Source: Gp6-AA40 sp035496255 (GTDB lineage: Bacteria > Acidobacteriota > Vicinamibacteria > Vicinamibacterales > UBA2999). From it: 20,711 nt of DNA. The stretch is from NCBI GenBank assembly GCA_035496255.1, contig DATJEU010000116.1, positions 1-20,711 of the forward strand. Direction: 5' to 3'. How positions within the stretch are numbered: the stretch's first letter is position 1; each line of letters opens with the position of its first letter. A model generated the notes under the pieces. It had not been told where the DNA came from. It worked only from the letters and a program-made list of their open reading frames with translations, and ran no database searches. The position numbers and the translations under genes were made by a program. Shown piece by piece: positions 14,167-20,711 of this stretch.

Positions 14167-15071
14167 CTTTCAACGAGTGTTGCGAAATTACGCGGCGGGT
14201 CCTGTCGCCGGGTTTCCCCATTCCGTCCTCGGCGCCAAAAGCACCCCCACGGGTGTGGCGCCTGCGGGGCGGAATGGGGAGGCCCCTCCCGGCGCCACCC
14301 GCGAGAGTAATTTCGCACCGCTCCCAACCGCTACCGTCCTTGCGTGTCCAACTCCCGGAGGCGCGATGCTGGTCGCGGACATTTGGAAGTTGGGTTGTCA
14401 TCGCAACTGGGAGTTGGGCGTTGATCCTTGCGCTGGCAGCGTCTACGGCAGCGCAAACACGCAAGACGCCCGCGCGCCCGCCCGCTCGCGCCGCGGCACC
14501 GGCAGCGCCGAAGACCGAGCCGGCGATGATGATGTGTCCGCAGCCGCTGGGCACGGGCGTGCAGACGAAACGATCGTTCTGCGACGTGCTGATCGGCCGC
14601 GATCCGCTGGCGGGCATCATCATCACCCTGCCGCCGCACAGCGGGATCGTGACGCTGACCTTCGACCTCCACAATCGTCAGACCTTTTCAGAAGATCTCG
14701 TCAAGCAGGGACGTGGCTTCCGCCGCTACACCGCCTCGATCGGAGTGCTGGCGATGGACAACACGCTGCTGGGCAGAGGCATCGTGCAGAGTGAGTTCCG
14801 CACGAGCGCGGATCTGCTGGATCGCATCCCCGGAGCAGGGCCGGCGGGACTCAAGGCGGTGGCGCCGACCGGGACCGAGTCGATCTCCGTCGAGATCGAG
14901 GAACAGGCGGAGAAGGTCAGTATTCTCGGCGAGAAGCTGACCGAACTGCGGCCCGATGGCCGCGACGAGTACATCGCCACGGGCCGCCCGATCGCGATCA
15001 TCAGCAACGTGATGGTCACCTACCGGCCGCCGCCGCCCGCTCGTCGCGCCGCTCCGACACGCAGGAAGTAA
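14163..15071 (+). CDS. Exported protein of unknown function, start uncertain
   Basis: I do not recognise the family. From about 14385 the frame codes for a signal-like helix (TGSWALILALAASTAAQ), a Pro/Ala-rich linker (residues about 100-120), and a roughly 165-residue domain: MCPQPLGTGVQTKRSFCDVL (two Cys, maybe a disulfide), GIIITLPPHSGIVTLTFDLH, beta-rich text, and RPIAIISNVMVTYRPPPP before a basic tail. ATG at 14163 overlaps the folE stop in ATGA, which favours coupling, but residues 7-52 are encoded by a 137-bp palindromic element and residues up to about 85 by GGGAGTTGG repeats. A TTG at 14340 gives a more normal signal peptide without the palindrome. The C-terminal 200 residues are the reliable part. 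Confidence 0.65.
   Translation: MTFNECCEITRRVLSPGFPIPSSAPKAPPRVWRLRGGMGRPLPAPPARVISHRSQPLPSLRVQLPEARCWSRTFGSWVVIATGSWALILALAASTAAQTRKTPARPPARAAAPAAPKTEPAMMMCPQPLGTGVQTKRSFCDVLIGRDPLAGIIITLPPHSGIVTLTFDLHNRQTFSEDLVKQGRGFRRYTASIGVLAMDNTLLGRGIVQSEFRTSADLLDRIPGAGPAGLKAVAPTGTESISVEIEEQAEKVSILGEKLTELRPDGRDEYIATGRPIAIISNVMVTYRPPPPARRAAPTRRK
14181..14317. repeat. 137-bp extended palindrome at the folE / unknown-gene junction
   Basis: Nested arms pair in register: 14181-14191 with 14307-14317 (TGCGAAATTAC), 14195-14200 with 14297-14302, 14207-14212 with 14288-14293, 14215-14225 with 14270-14280 (TCCCCATTCCG), 14231-14237 with 14256-14262, and 14242-14246 with 14251-14255. It would form one long hairpin starting 14 bases after the folE stop. 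It may be a MITE-like insert or an mRNA end structure. Confidence 0.8.
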
Positions 15072-15101
15072 CGTCTCCCGTCGAAGTCCGCGCTTACCCT
15101 C

Positions 15102-16835
15102 TCAGCGCGTATCTGATCCGCGGGTGACGCGTACGATCACGGCGTCCGCCGTGCCATAGGCGATGGCCAGCGGCGGTGCCGCGAGCAGCGCGGAGGCGCG
15201 CTGGCCATGCGCCAGAACGAAGGTCACGCCGTAACGCGCGGCCTGGCTGCGGAAGCGATCCCAGTCGTGCGCATCGATGGCCGCAAACATCGCATCGCGT
15301 GCCGCGCGCCGTGCGTTGTAATCGACGTACGGGTTCGAGAATGGCGCGTCGACCGCGACGACATGACGTCCGGCGGGCGCGACAATCAGCAGGCTGTCGT
15401 CACTCGATGCGAGAAAGACGGCGTCGCGTGGCGTCGAGGCCCTGATCCACCCCGTGATCAACCGGTCTGAGCGTGCGCCGATGGCTCGCGCTGCCGCCGC
15501 TGCCTGACGAAACGCCGGCCGCTGCAGGTATCGCGGATAGAGCAGGGCGATGCTGATGAGCGCGGTCGTCGCGAGAAGGGCAGCGCGGCCGCGCGCGCCT
15601 GCAGACGTCCGCTCGGCGACGAGCGCGAGGATGGACCACGTGCCTGCTCCAACCAGCATCCAGCCCCATGCGCGGACCTGATATTCGAAGTGATAGGCCG
15701 GTACAAGTGGCGGCCACGAGGGATACCAGGTTGCCGCGAGGCTGCACGCCGACAGCACAAGGGCCGCTGCGCCCCACGACCACAGCACGATGACGCCTGC
15801 GTCGCGCCGCCGCGCCAGCGTGACGCCACCGGCGACCGCGAGCACGGCGAACGGCCAGGTCATCGGCCAGCGCAGGGTCGCGATGATCGCTGCGGGATAC
15901 CCTGGCGTGTACGGCCACGTTGCTGGTGCTCGATTGAGCGTGTGCAGGTGATAGCGGGTGATGAGCGGCCAGAAGAAGGGCGCGACGATGACGATCGCCA
16001 CGGCGGCGGCAATCGCGATCGCAGGCAGCGGATTTCGACCGGGTGCACCCGCGACAGTCCGGAGAGCGGCCATATCCCGTAGGGGAGGGTCCTCCCGCCC
16101 TTGCCCGGGCTTCGGCGAAGCTCGCCGAAGCGCCTTCGGCGCGATGGCGGCCGACCCGCCCCCGAGCGAAGCGAGATGAACGAACGAGGCGGTCCCGGCG
16201 GCGAGCGTGAACGTGGCAGCGAGCAGCACTCCATAAGCCGCGTGCGCGAGGAACGCGACCCCGATGAGGCCGCCGATGGCAATGGCGATCCTGTACGGGC
16301 CAGAGCGGACCAGACGACGGCAGAGGATCAGGCCCACGTACAGAACCGCCTGCCCAACCAGGCCCGGGAAGAGCCACGGCGTATACGTGCCCGCGGCCCA
16401 TGCCGGCGGGTGGGCCGGCACGAACAGGAAGGCGATCGTGGCAAACAACGCTGCCGGTGGACCGATCAGCCGCCATGCCGCGGCTCCGAATGCGATCGCG
16501 CCGAGCAGATTGAGCCACGGTCCGCTTCGCACGGCGACCAGCGCCACTGGTTGATGCAGGACTCCCGATACGAGCGCGACGAGGGCGGGTACGAGCGGCG
16601 TGTACCAGGCGTGCTCGCCGGCGTAAAACGGATCGCCGCTCCAGGAACCGTCGCGCATCGCCTGGGCCGCCGCGACATCACGGAACGCATCGAGGTCGAA
16701 CGGCCAGAGCAGATGGCGCGTGACGGCGACCGCCGGCACGAGCGCGAGGATCAAGCTGACCGCCATCACCACCAGCGCCAGGCGGCGGTGACCGGGATTG
16801 TGAAGGACAGGAGGCATCGGGCCTGGGCGAGGCAT
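15102..16835 (-). CDS. Polytopic membrane protein, GT-C glycosyltransferase-like
   Basis: The 577-residue protein has ten or more hydrophobic segments and a soluble C-terminal domain of about 130 residues (from RYLQRPAFRQAAAAARAIGA). WPFDLDAFRDVAAAQAMRDG in the first outer loop holds Asp residues in the position used by GT-C enzymes that take lipid-linked sugars, and the C-terminal AVFLASSDDSLLIVAPAGRHVVAVDAPFSNPYVDYNAR resembles the ends of such proteins. Transfer of a sugar from a polyprenyl phosphate donor at the inner membrane is an inference; no specific family is recognised. Between helices, residues about 233-260 (KALRRASPKPGQGREDPPLR) come from an inserted palindromic repeat. Start ATG at 16835 or 16817. 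It is divergent from the ketopantoate reductase gene with only 17 bases between starts. Confidence 0.72.
   Translation of the reverse strand: MPRPGPMPPVLHNPGHRRLALVVMAVSLILALVPAVAVTRHLLWPFDLDAFRDVAAAQAMRDGSWSGDPFYAGEHAWYTPLVPALVALVSGVLHQPVALVAVRSGPWLNLLGAIAFGAAAWRLIGPPAALFATIAFLFVPAHPPAWAAGTYTPWLFPGLVGQAVLYVGLILCRRLVRSGPYRIAIAIGGLIGVAFLAHAAYGVLLAATFTLAAGTASFVHLASLGGGSAAIAPKALRRASPKPGQGREDPPLRDMAALRTVAGAPGRNPLPAIAIAAAVAIVIVAPFFWPLITRYHLHTLNRAPATWPYTPGYPAAIIATLRWPMTWPFAVLAVAGGVTLARRRDAGVIVLWSWGAAALVLSACSLAATWYPSWPPLVPAYHFEYQVRAWGWMLVGAGTWSILALVAERTSAGARGRAALLATTALISIALLYPRYLQRPAFRQAAAAARAIGARSDRLITGWIRASTPRDAVFLASSDDSLLIVAPAGRHVVAVDAPFSNPYVDYNARRAARDAMFAAIDAHDWDRFRSQAARYGVTFVLAHGQRASALLAAPPLAIAYGTADAVIVRVTRGSDTR
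16078..16131. repeat. Palindromic repeat in frame inside the GT-C-like gene
   Basis: CCGTAGGGGAGGGTCCTCCC opens the element, with arms 16083-16088 and 16091-16096. It is followed by GCTTCGGCGA (16109-16118) and TCGCCGAAGC (16122-16131) around AGC. The coding frame stays open across it and gives an Arg/Pro/Lys-rich loop between membrane helices. Confidence 0.65.
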
Positions 16836-16852
16836 GATGGTAACTGCGAACG

Positions 16853-17878
16853 ATGAGAATTGCGGTCTTCGGGGCCGGCGCCGTCGGCGCGTTCTTTGGC
16901 GGGTTGCTGCAGCGGGGCGGTGCCGAGGTGCGCTTCATCGCGCGCGGCGACAACCTGGCCGCGCTTTGTCGCGACGGCATTCTCATTCGATCGCTGCGCT
17001 TCGGTGAGATCCGCGTGGCGCCGGTGCACGCCGAGTCCGATGCACGCCGCGTCGGCATCTCCGATCTCGTCCTGATCTGCGTCAAGGCACATCAGACGCC
17101 GGCGTTGCTCGACGACCTGGCTGCCCTTGTCGGCGACGACACCACCATCGTCACGTTACAGAACGGCGTCGAGTCGGACGAGCCGGTCGCCGCACGCTTT
17201 GGTCGCGACCGCGTCATTCCGGGCGTGGTGTATGTCGGCGCGACGCTCGAGGAGCCGGGGATCGTCAGCCACGTTGCCGCAGGCACGATCGCGATCGGTT
17301 CGCGCTCCGATGGAGGGCGGGTTCCGCCAGGCGTACCTGACCTGTCCAACGTAGGGCGGGTTCCGCGAAGCGGACCCGCCGTCGACCGGGTTCAGCGCGC
17401 CGCTGACGCGCTCGCGCTTTCTGGCCAGCCGGTGAAGGTGGTGGACGACATTCAGTCCGAGCGCTGGGTGAAGCTGCTCTGGAACGCGAGCTTCAATCCG
17501 GTGTCGGCGATTACCGGCCGGACCCCGCGCGAACTCGTCGAGGTGCCGGCGACGCGGGCGCTGCTGGTCGAGTTGATGCGCGAAGTGACTGCCGTCGCGC
17601 AGGCCCAGGGGTTGACGCTCGACGAATCGATGATCGCCGAGCAGTTGTCGTGGACCGAGCGCGCGAGCGCGATCCGGACCTCGATGATGGTCGATCGCGA
17701 GCGTGGCCGCGGCATGGAGATCGACGCGCTCGTCGGCGTCGTCGTCCGCACCGGCAAGATGCACAGTGTGCCCACGCCATTCAGCCTGGCGATGTTGGCG
17801 CTGCTCGAAGCGATCGCCGCGCCGTCCGGCGAGATGACTCGACGGGAGTGGGTGCCACCGCCTTTGCCGGGAGGTTGA
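16853..17878 (+). CDS. panE: 2-dehydropantoate 2-reductase (ketopantoate reductase)
   Basis: The enzyme reduces ketopantoate to pantoate with NADPH in coenzyme A synthesis. The 341-residue protein starts with the Rossmann motif FGAGAVGAFFG (residues 6-16), has LICVKAH and TLQNGVESDE (Asn104) in the cofactor cleft, catalytic Lys207 in ERWVKLLWNASFNP, and SMMVDRERGRGMEIDALVG near the end. In E. coli PanE the matching Asn and Lys are 98 and 176, 78 residues apart; here the gap is 103. The 25 extra residues coincide with a tandem palindromic repeat at 17312-17380. Several KPR-fold enzymes look alike, so other ketoacid reductase activity is possible. No pantothenate genes are adjacent. No good Shine-Dalgarno sequence precedes the ATG. 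Confidence 0.88.
   Translation: MRIAVFGAGAVGAFFGGLLQRGGAEVRFIARGDNLAALCRDGILIRSLRFGEIRVAPVHAESDARRVGISDLVLICVKAHQTPALLDDLAALVGDDTTIVTLQNGVESDEPVAARFGRDRVIPGVVYVGATLEEPGIVSHVAAGTIAIGSRSDGGRVPPGVPDLSNVGRVPRSGPAVDRVQRAADALALSGQPVKVVDDIQSERWVKLLWNASFNPVSAITGRTPRELVEVPATRALLVELMREVTAVAQAQGLTLDESMIAEQLSWTERASAIRTSMMVDRERGRGMEIDALVGVVVRTGKMHSVPTPFSLAMLALLEAIAAPSGEMTRREWVPPPLPGG
17312..17380. repeat. Tandem palindromic repeat in frame inside panE
   Basis: Two copies of AGGGCGGGTTCCGC start at 17314 and 17353, exactly 39 bases (13 codons) apart. The second is a full palindrome, GGCGGGTTCCGC at 17355-17366 and GCGGACCCGCC at 17370-17380 with one unpaired T, led by GTAGG. The first is decayed in its right arm. 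The insert codes for GGRVPPGVPDLSNVGRVPRS and keeps the frame. Confidence 0.8.
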
Positions 17879-18068
17879 ATCGGGGCGTCACACTCGATGT
17901 GTCAGGGTTGCTCTCGCTCGGGTGAGATTTATGTGGCGAAGGCGGTGATCGAAGCGTGGCTCCTGCAGGAGACTCTAAACCCGAGGACCTCTCACGATTC
18001 GCGTAGCGGATTGTGGGGGCAGGTCAGTCATACGTACGGCGACGGGACTAACCGCTCGCGGTCTCTGG
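17879..18068. other. Intergenic region between convergent panE and the GT-C-like gene
   Basis: These 190 bases hold no convincing coding frame, RNA gene, clear terminator or family repeat. The composition is less GC-rich than in panE. Confidence 0.5.
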
Positions 18069-19490
18069 TCATGGTGCAAAAACCGCCCACCCGTTTCCAG
18101 CGAACGCCAGGTGCATGGCTGGGTCATGTCGCAGCGCGTCGTAGAGCGGTTGCGTCCGGACCACCGCGCACCGAATGCGATAGTCCGCGAACAGTTGTTT
18201 GTAATCGCCTTCGTCAGCCGTCCTGGCGCGCCGTAAGAAGTCCAGGGGATATGCTTCGACGCGACCGTCGACGAATACTCGATGCTCACGGGCAAACCAC
18301 ATCAAGTAACCACCGTCGTCGAAGCTGTTGTAGATCGGCGAGGGACAGGTTTCGATCGCCGCAACGGCCTCATGCGAAAGCGGCATCCATCCGAGTCTTT
18401 GGCCGCCGCCGCCCCAATTCACCGCGACGATGATCGATCCGCACACCACGGCTACTGCAAGTAGGCACCAGCCGAGAGGTCTGACCGGACGCGATTGGGG
18501 AGCGCCGGCACCCTGGGCATCAATCACGCGAGACAATGCCGGTACCGCAGCCAGAACAAGGAAGGGGATATTGCGCGTTGACGTGATCGCCGCCGGTACG
18601 AGTATGAGCGCGGCGAGAACCAGCACCCGCGTGCTGCGTTCCATGTGCCCAAACCGGTGGCGCTGCGATACGACGGCCCCGATGAGCATCGCCGCGATCG
18701 CCCAGAACGCCAGAACCGTCGGTTCCAGCAGGAATGCGGATCGATATTCCTGTAAGCCGAGCGCACGCGACGCTTGAACGGTGGCGAGAAGCGAAGGCCA
18801 ATAATGGAGGCTGAATGGCGTCAGCAACGGCGCTGCTGCCGCAACAGTCGCAATGGCGGCAGCCCGGAGAATCCGGGAACGCTCCCACAGGATCGCATCG
18901 AGCAGGGGTACTCCTGCGATGAGGATGCCGAGGATAACGACCGCATGCATGTTGGCCCAGAGGACCAGCAGCGCGCACAACAGGCGTAGCCGGTCCGACG
19001 CCAGCAACCGGAGCGAGAGCGCCATGAAGAGGAGGCTGAACACCTGCGGGCGGACCGACCATTCGGGCAGCGTCAGCAGGAGGGCGACCAGGGCAATCAA
19101 TCGCCCCCTGCCATGGTCCTTCGTCAGGCGCCACGAGATGACCAACGCCGCGAATGCGCAAAGTCCCGCAACGACCGTGAGCATGACGTTCCCGCCGACT
19201 GAATACAGCGCGAAAAACGCGAGTTGGGATAACCACCAATGATTGGCGAGTGGTCGGCCATAGTGTGTCCACGAGAACAAATCCGCGGTGATCAATGAGT
19301 GGGAGTCCCACATCTGTTGACCCGCTCGCAAGTGGTAGAACGTATCGGATTGTGCGGGGATGACGCACGCGATCGCCACGTAGACCACGAGCAGCAGCGC
19401 ACAGGGCAGATCCTTCTCAGCCAGCATCGGGACGGCACCGCTCTTTACAGGCGACGCGAAGTCCCTGACGGCGCCGGAGGATATCGGCAT
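18069..19490 (-). CDS. Polytopic membrane protein, GT-C glycosyltransferase-like (acidobacterial type)
   Basis: The 473-residue protein has about ten hydrophobic segments. SDTFYHLRAGQQMWDSHSLI and DLFSWTHYGRPLANHWWLSQ form the first large loop, a pattern (DxxxHLRxG, then DPFS-like, then W-x-x) common in uncharacterised GT-C membrane proteins. The soluble end has YNSFDDGGYLMWFAREHRVFV and DGRVEAYPLDFLRRA. Transfer of a sugar from a lipid donor is plausible but not shown. I chose ATG at 19490, five bases after the stop of the PAP2 gene; the longer frame to 19694 only reads the PAP2 gene out of frame. ATG at 19430 (MLAEKDLPCALLL) is an alternative. It closes the minus-strand operon. Confidence 0.72.
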   Translation of the reverse strand: MPISSGAVRDFASPVKSGAVPMLAEKDLPCALLLVVYVAIACVIPAQSDTFYHLRAGQQMWDSHSLITADLFSWTHYGRPLANHWWLSQLAFFALYSVGGNVMLTVVAGLCAFAALVISWRLTKDHGRGRLIALVALLLTLPEWSVRPQVFSLLFMALSLRLLASDRLRLLCALLVLWANMHAVVILGILIAGVPLLDAILWERSRILRAAAIATVAAAAPLLTPFSLHYWPSLLATVQASRALGLQEYRSAFLLEPTVLAFWAIAAMLIGAVVSQRHRFGHMERSTRVLVLAALILVPAAITSTRNIPFLVLAAVPALSRVIDAQGAGAPQSRPVRPLGWCLLAVAVVCGSIIVAVNWGGGGQRLGWMPLSHEAVAAIETCPSPIYNSFDDGGYLMWFAREHRVFVDGRVEAYPLDFLRRARTADEGDYKQLFADYRIRCAVVRTQPLYDALRHDPAMHLAFAGNGWAVFAP

Positions 19491-19495
19491 CGTCG

Positions 19496-20464
19496 TCAGC
19501 GCGTCCAGGGCAGGGCAGTGACGGGTGCGGTCGCGATTGGCGCCGTGACCGCCGCTCGCGCGGTCATGACCTGGTAGACAGCAAGACTTGCCCCAAACAT
19601 GACCGCCGCACCGATGACGTCCACGAGGTAGTGAATGCCGCTCATGAATGTTGCGGCGACGAGGCCGGTGTTTACGAACGCCAGGGGAATCCACCAGCGA
19701 CGATGACGGCGGAAGGCCCAGACGACCATCATCGCTCCCGCCGCGTGGAACGACGGCATCGAGACCAGGCCTTCGAGTTTCGCGAATTCGATGGTGTGGA
19801 ACGTGCCTGACCTCAACGCGTGAATCTGGGCGTAACTTCGGCTCAGATCAATCGTCGGTGCAAAGTTCATGAAGTCAGGTGGATTCGCTGCTGGGTACAG
19901 CGCCAGTGTCGCCACGGTCAGCACCAGACAGAACTGATAGTGAAAAACGTACTCCCAGAGGCCGTCGCGATCGCCGTACCACATCGCCAGCACGAGGATT
20001 GGCAGCAGGAACTGCGGCAGCAGCGTCGCGTAACATGCCGACAGCACCAGCGAGATTAGCTGATGGTGTGCGGTCCACGCGGCAAGCGCTCCGACGTTGA
20101 TCCCGACGAAGCCATCAGCGCGAACGAGCCACGCGTCAATCAATGGGCGCTTCAGTGCGACCGCAACGTACTGCGCCGGCGAGAGCAGCGCACCCAGCGA
20201 CAACATCAGGGCGGTGGCGAAGACGACGTCCTGGAGGATCTCCTTGCGGTGTCGGCTGTGATATCGACCATACAGCCAGATGGCCGCGAGGGCGCCATAG
20301 GCGGCGCCGAGCGGTGCGGTCGAACGCCATACGATGTGCAGCCCGAGGCGATCGTACCAGGGCGCGATCGCCATGGCGATGATCACTTGGGTCATCAGCA
20401 GCCACGTGGCGAATGACCATCCTCCGCGCCTGGTTCGCACGGCCGGCGCGACCTCGGCGATCAT
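19496..20464 (-). CDS. PAP2-superfamily phosphatase, Aur1/Ipt1-like
   Basis: The 322-residue membrane protein has about six to eight hydrophobic segments and the PAP2 active-site motifs GLVSMPSFHAAGAMMVVWAF (the SxxSFHxA box) and MSGIHYLVDVIGAAVMFG (the GxHYxxDxxxG box). The MPSFHAA form is typical of the inositol phosphorylceramide synthase-like branch (PAP2_3). Enzymes of this fold remove phosphate from lipid phosphates or transfer head groups between lipids, with the active site on the outer face of the inner membrane. ATG at 20464 lies six bases after the stop of the upstream gene, and the next gene begins five bases after its own stop, so an operon is likely. Beside a GT-C-like gene, recycling or making of a lipid carrier or phospholipid is a reasonable guess. 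Confidence 0.85.
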   Translation of the reverse strand: MIAEVAPAVRTRRGGWSFATWLLMTQVIIAMAIAPWYDRLGLHIVWRSTAPLGAAYGALAAIWLYGRYHSRHRKEILQDVVFATALMLSLGALLSPAQYVAVALKRPLIDAWLVRADGFVGINVGALAAWTAHHQLISLVLSACYATLLPQFLLPILVLAMWYGDRDGLWEYVFHYQFCLVLTVATLALYPAANPPDFMNFAPTIDLSRSYAQIHALRSGTFHTIEFAKLEGLVSMPSFHAAGAMMVVWAFRRHRRWWIPLAFVNTGLVAATFMSGIHYLVDVIGAAVMFGASLAVYQVMTARAAVTAPIATAPVTALPWTR

Positions 20465-20470
20465 CGCCGC

Positions 20471-20711
20471 CTACTCCACGTGCGTGGCCGCCAACTCGTC
20501 GAGCCGCTTGAGCAGCGGCGCATACCGCGGGAGCGACACGTCGAACCCGCTGTGATGCCTGCGGAACTGGCGCTGCGGCTCCGGTGACGGTACGGCCGCC
20601 AGCGTGACCGCTGGATTCTGGTTGACGCGCCAGAGCGGCGGGGCCGGCGTGGCATTCTCGAGACCGAGTTCTGTCTCCCATTCGCGCATCACGGCGGGAT
20701 CGACGTGTGGC
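20471..20711 (-). CDS. C-terminal part of a protein of unknown function (5' end outside window)
   Basis: The frame is open from the right edge to the TAG at 20473-20471, giving 79 residues plus part of a codon: PHVDPAVMREWETELGL, NATPAPPLWRVNQNPAV, then a basic stretch and a helical end (PLLKRLDELAATHVE). I do not recognise the family. The internal GTG/ATG at about 20692 could be a start for a 73-residue protein, but the same frame continues to the edge without a stop, so a longer gene is more likely. It lies six bases upstream of the PAP2 gene on the same strand and should share its operon. Confidence 0.55.
   Translation of the reverse strand, partial: PHVDPAVMREWETELGLENATPAPPLWRVNQNPAVTLAAVPSPEPQRQFRRHHSGFDVSLPRYAPLLKRLDELAATHVE

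Noticed and set aside
18069..19694. 541-residue start for the GT-C-like protein
   Set aside because: The first 68 residues are the PAP2 gene read in another frame, rich in Arg/His/Gly; ATG at 19490 follows the PAP2 stop directly.

Overview
This window looks like a chromosomal segment of a soil-type Acidobacteriota, most plausibly class Vicinamibacteria. The reasons are the high G+C with strong GC3 bias, the mix of gene families (CHRD protein, PQQ-type propeller dehydrogenases with c-type cytochromes, ThuA / Gfo-Idh / TIM-barrel sugar operon, TatT-like TPR protein, GT-C-type membrane proteins), and many short palindromic and G-rich repeats between and inside genes. The lineage is inferred from gene content only. 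No rRNA, tRNA, CRISPR array, insertion sequence or phage gene was found.

Layout. 1-393 (+) is the end of a secreted CHRD-domain protein. It converges on an MFS exporter (548-1849, -), which lies downstream of a hybrid histidine kinase/response regulator (1890-3092, -). 3175-6514 (-) is a tightly coupled three-gene operon, read from right to left: Gfo/Idh/MocA oxidoreductase, then a TIM-barrel sugar isomerase/epimerase-like protein, then a secreted ThuA-like protein. The junctions are 4-bp GTGA and ATGA overlaps with good Shine-Dalgarno sequences. Divergent from it, 6681-9184 (+) encodes a diheme cytochrome c coupled by ATGA to a PQQ-type dehydrogenase. A second PQQ-type dehydrogenase with its own fused cytochrome c follows at 9965-11935 (+). 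The 780 bp between the two dehydrogenases holds no convincing gene but is packed with repeats: a roughly 294-bp interrupted inverted repeat, then a 20/21-bp minisatellite, then TTGGGAGTTGG repeats. A related copy of the first repeat follows the second dehydrogenase.

12203-12476 is an amidohydrolase reduced by internal deletion to its first and last codons. After it come a small conserved-looking protein (12534-12863, +), a TatT-like TPR protein (12870-13583, -), GTP cyclohydrolase I folE (13570-14166, +), a secreted protein of unknown function (14163-15071, +), a GT-C-like membrane protein (15102-16835, -), ketopantoate reductase (16853-17878, +), and a minus-strand operon running off the right edge: unknown protein, PAP2/Aur1-type phosphatase, GT-C-like membrane protein (18069-20711).

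How the genes work together. The two dehydrogenases and their cytochromes would form a periplasmic oxidation module passing electrons to the respiratory chain. The Gfo/Idh-TIM barrel-ThuA operon would handle a sugar or sugar derivative. folE and the ketopantoate reductase are housekeeping cofactor genes. The PAP2 and GT-C genes suggest lipid-linked glycan or envelope-lipid work.

The most unusual feature is a family of small GC-rich palindromes (often GTAGGGCGGG-like) found between genes and also, in frame, inside three protein-coding genes. The clearest case adds about 25 residues to ketopantoate reductase. Larger composite inverted repeats (137 bp and about 294 bp) accompany them.
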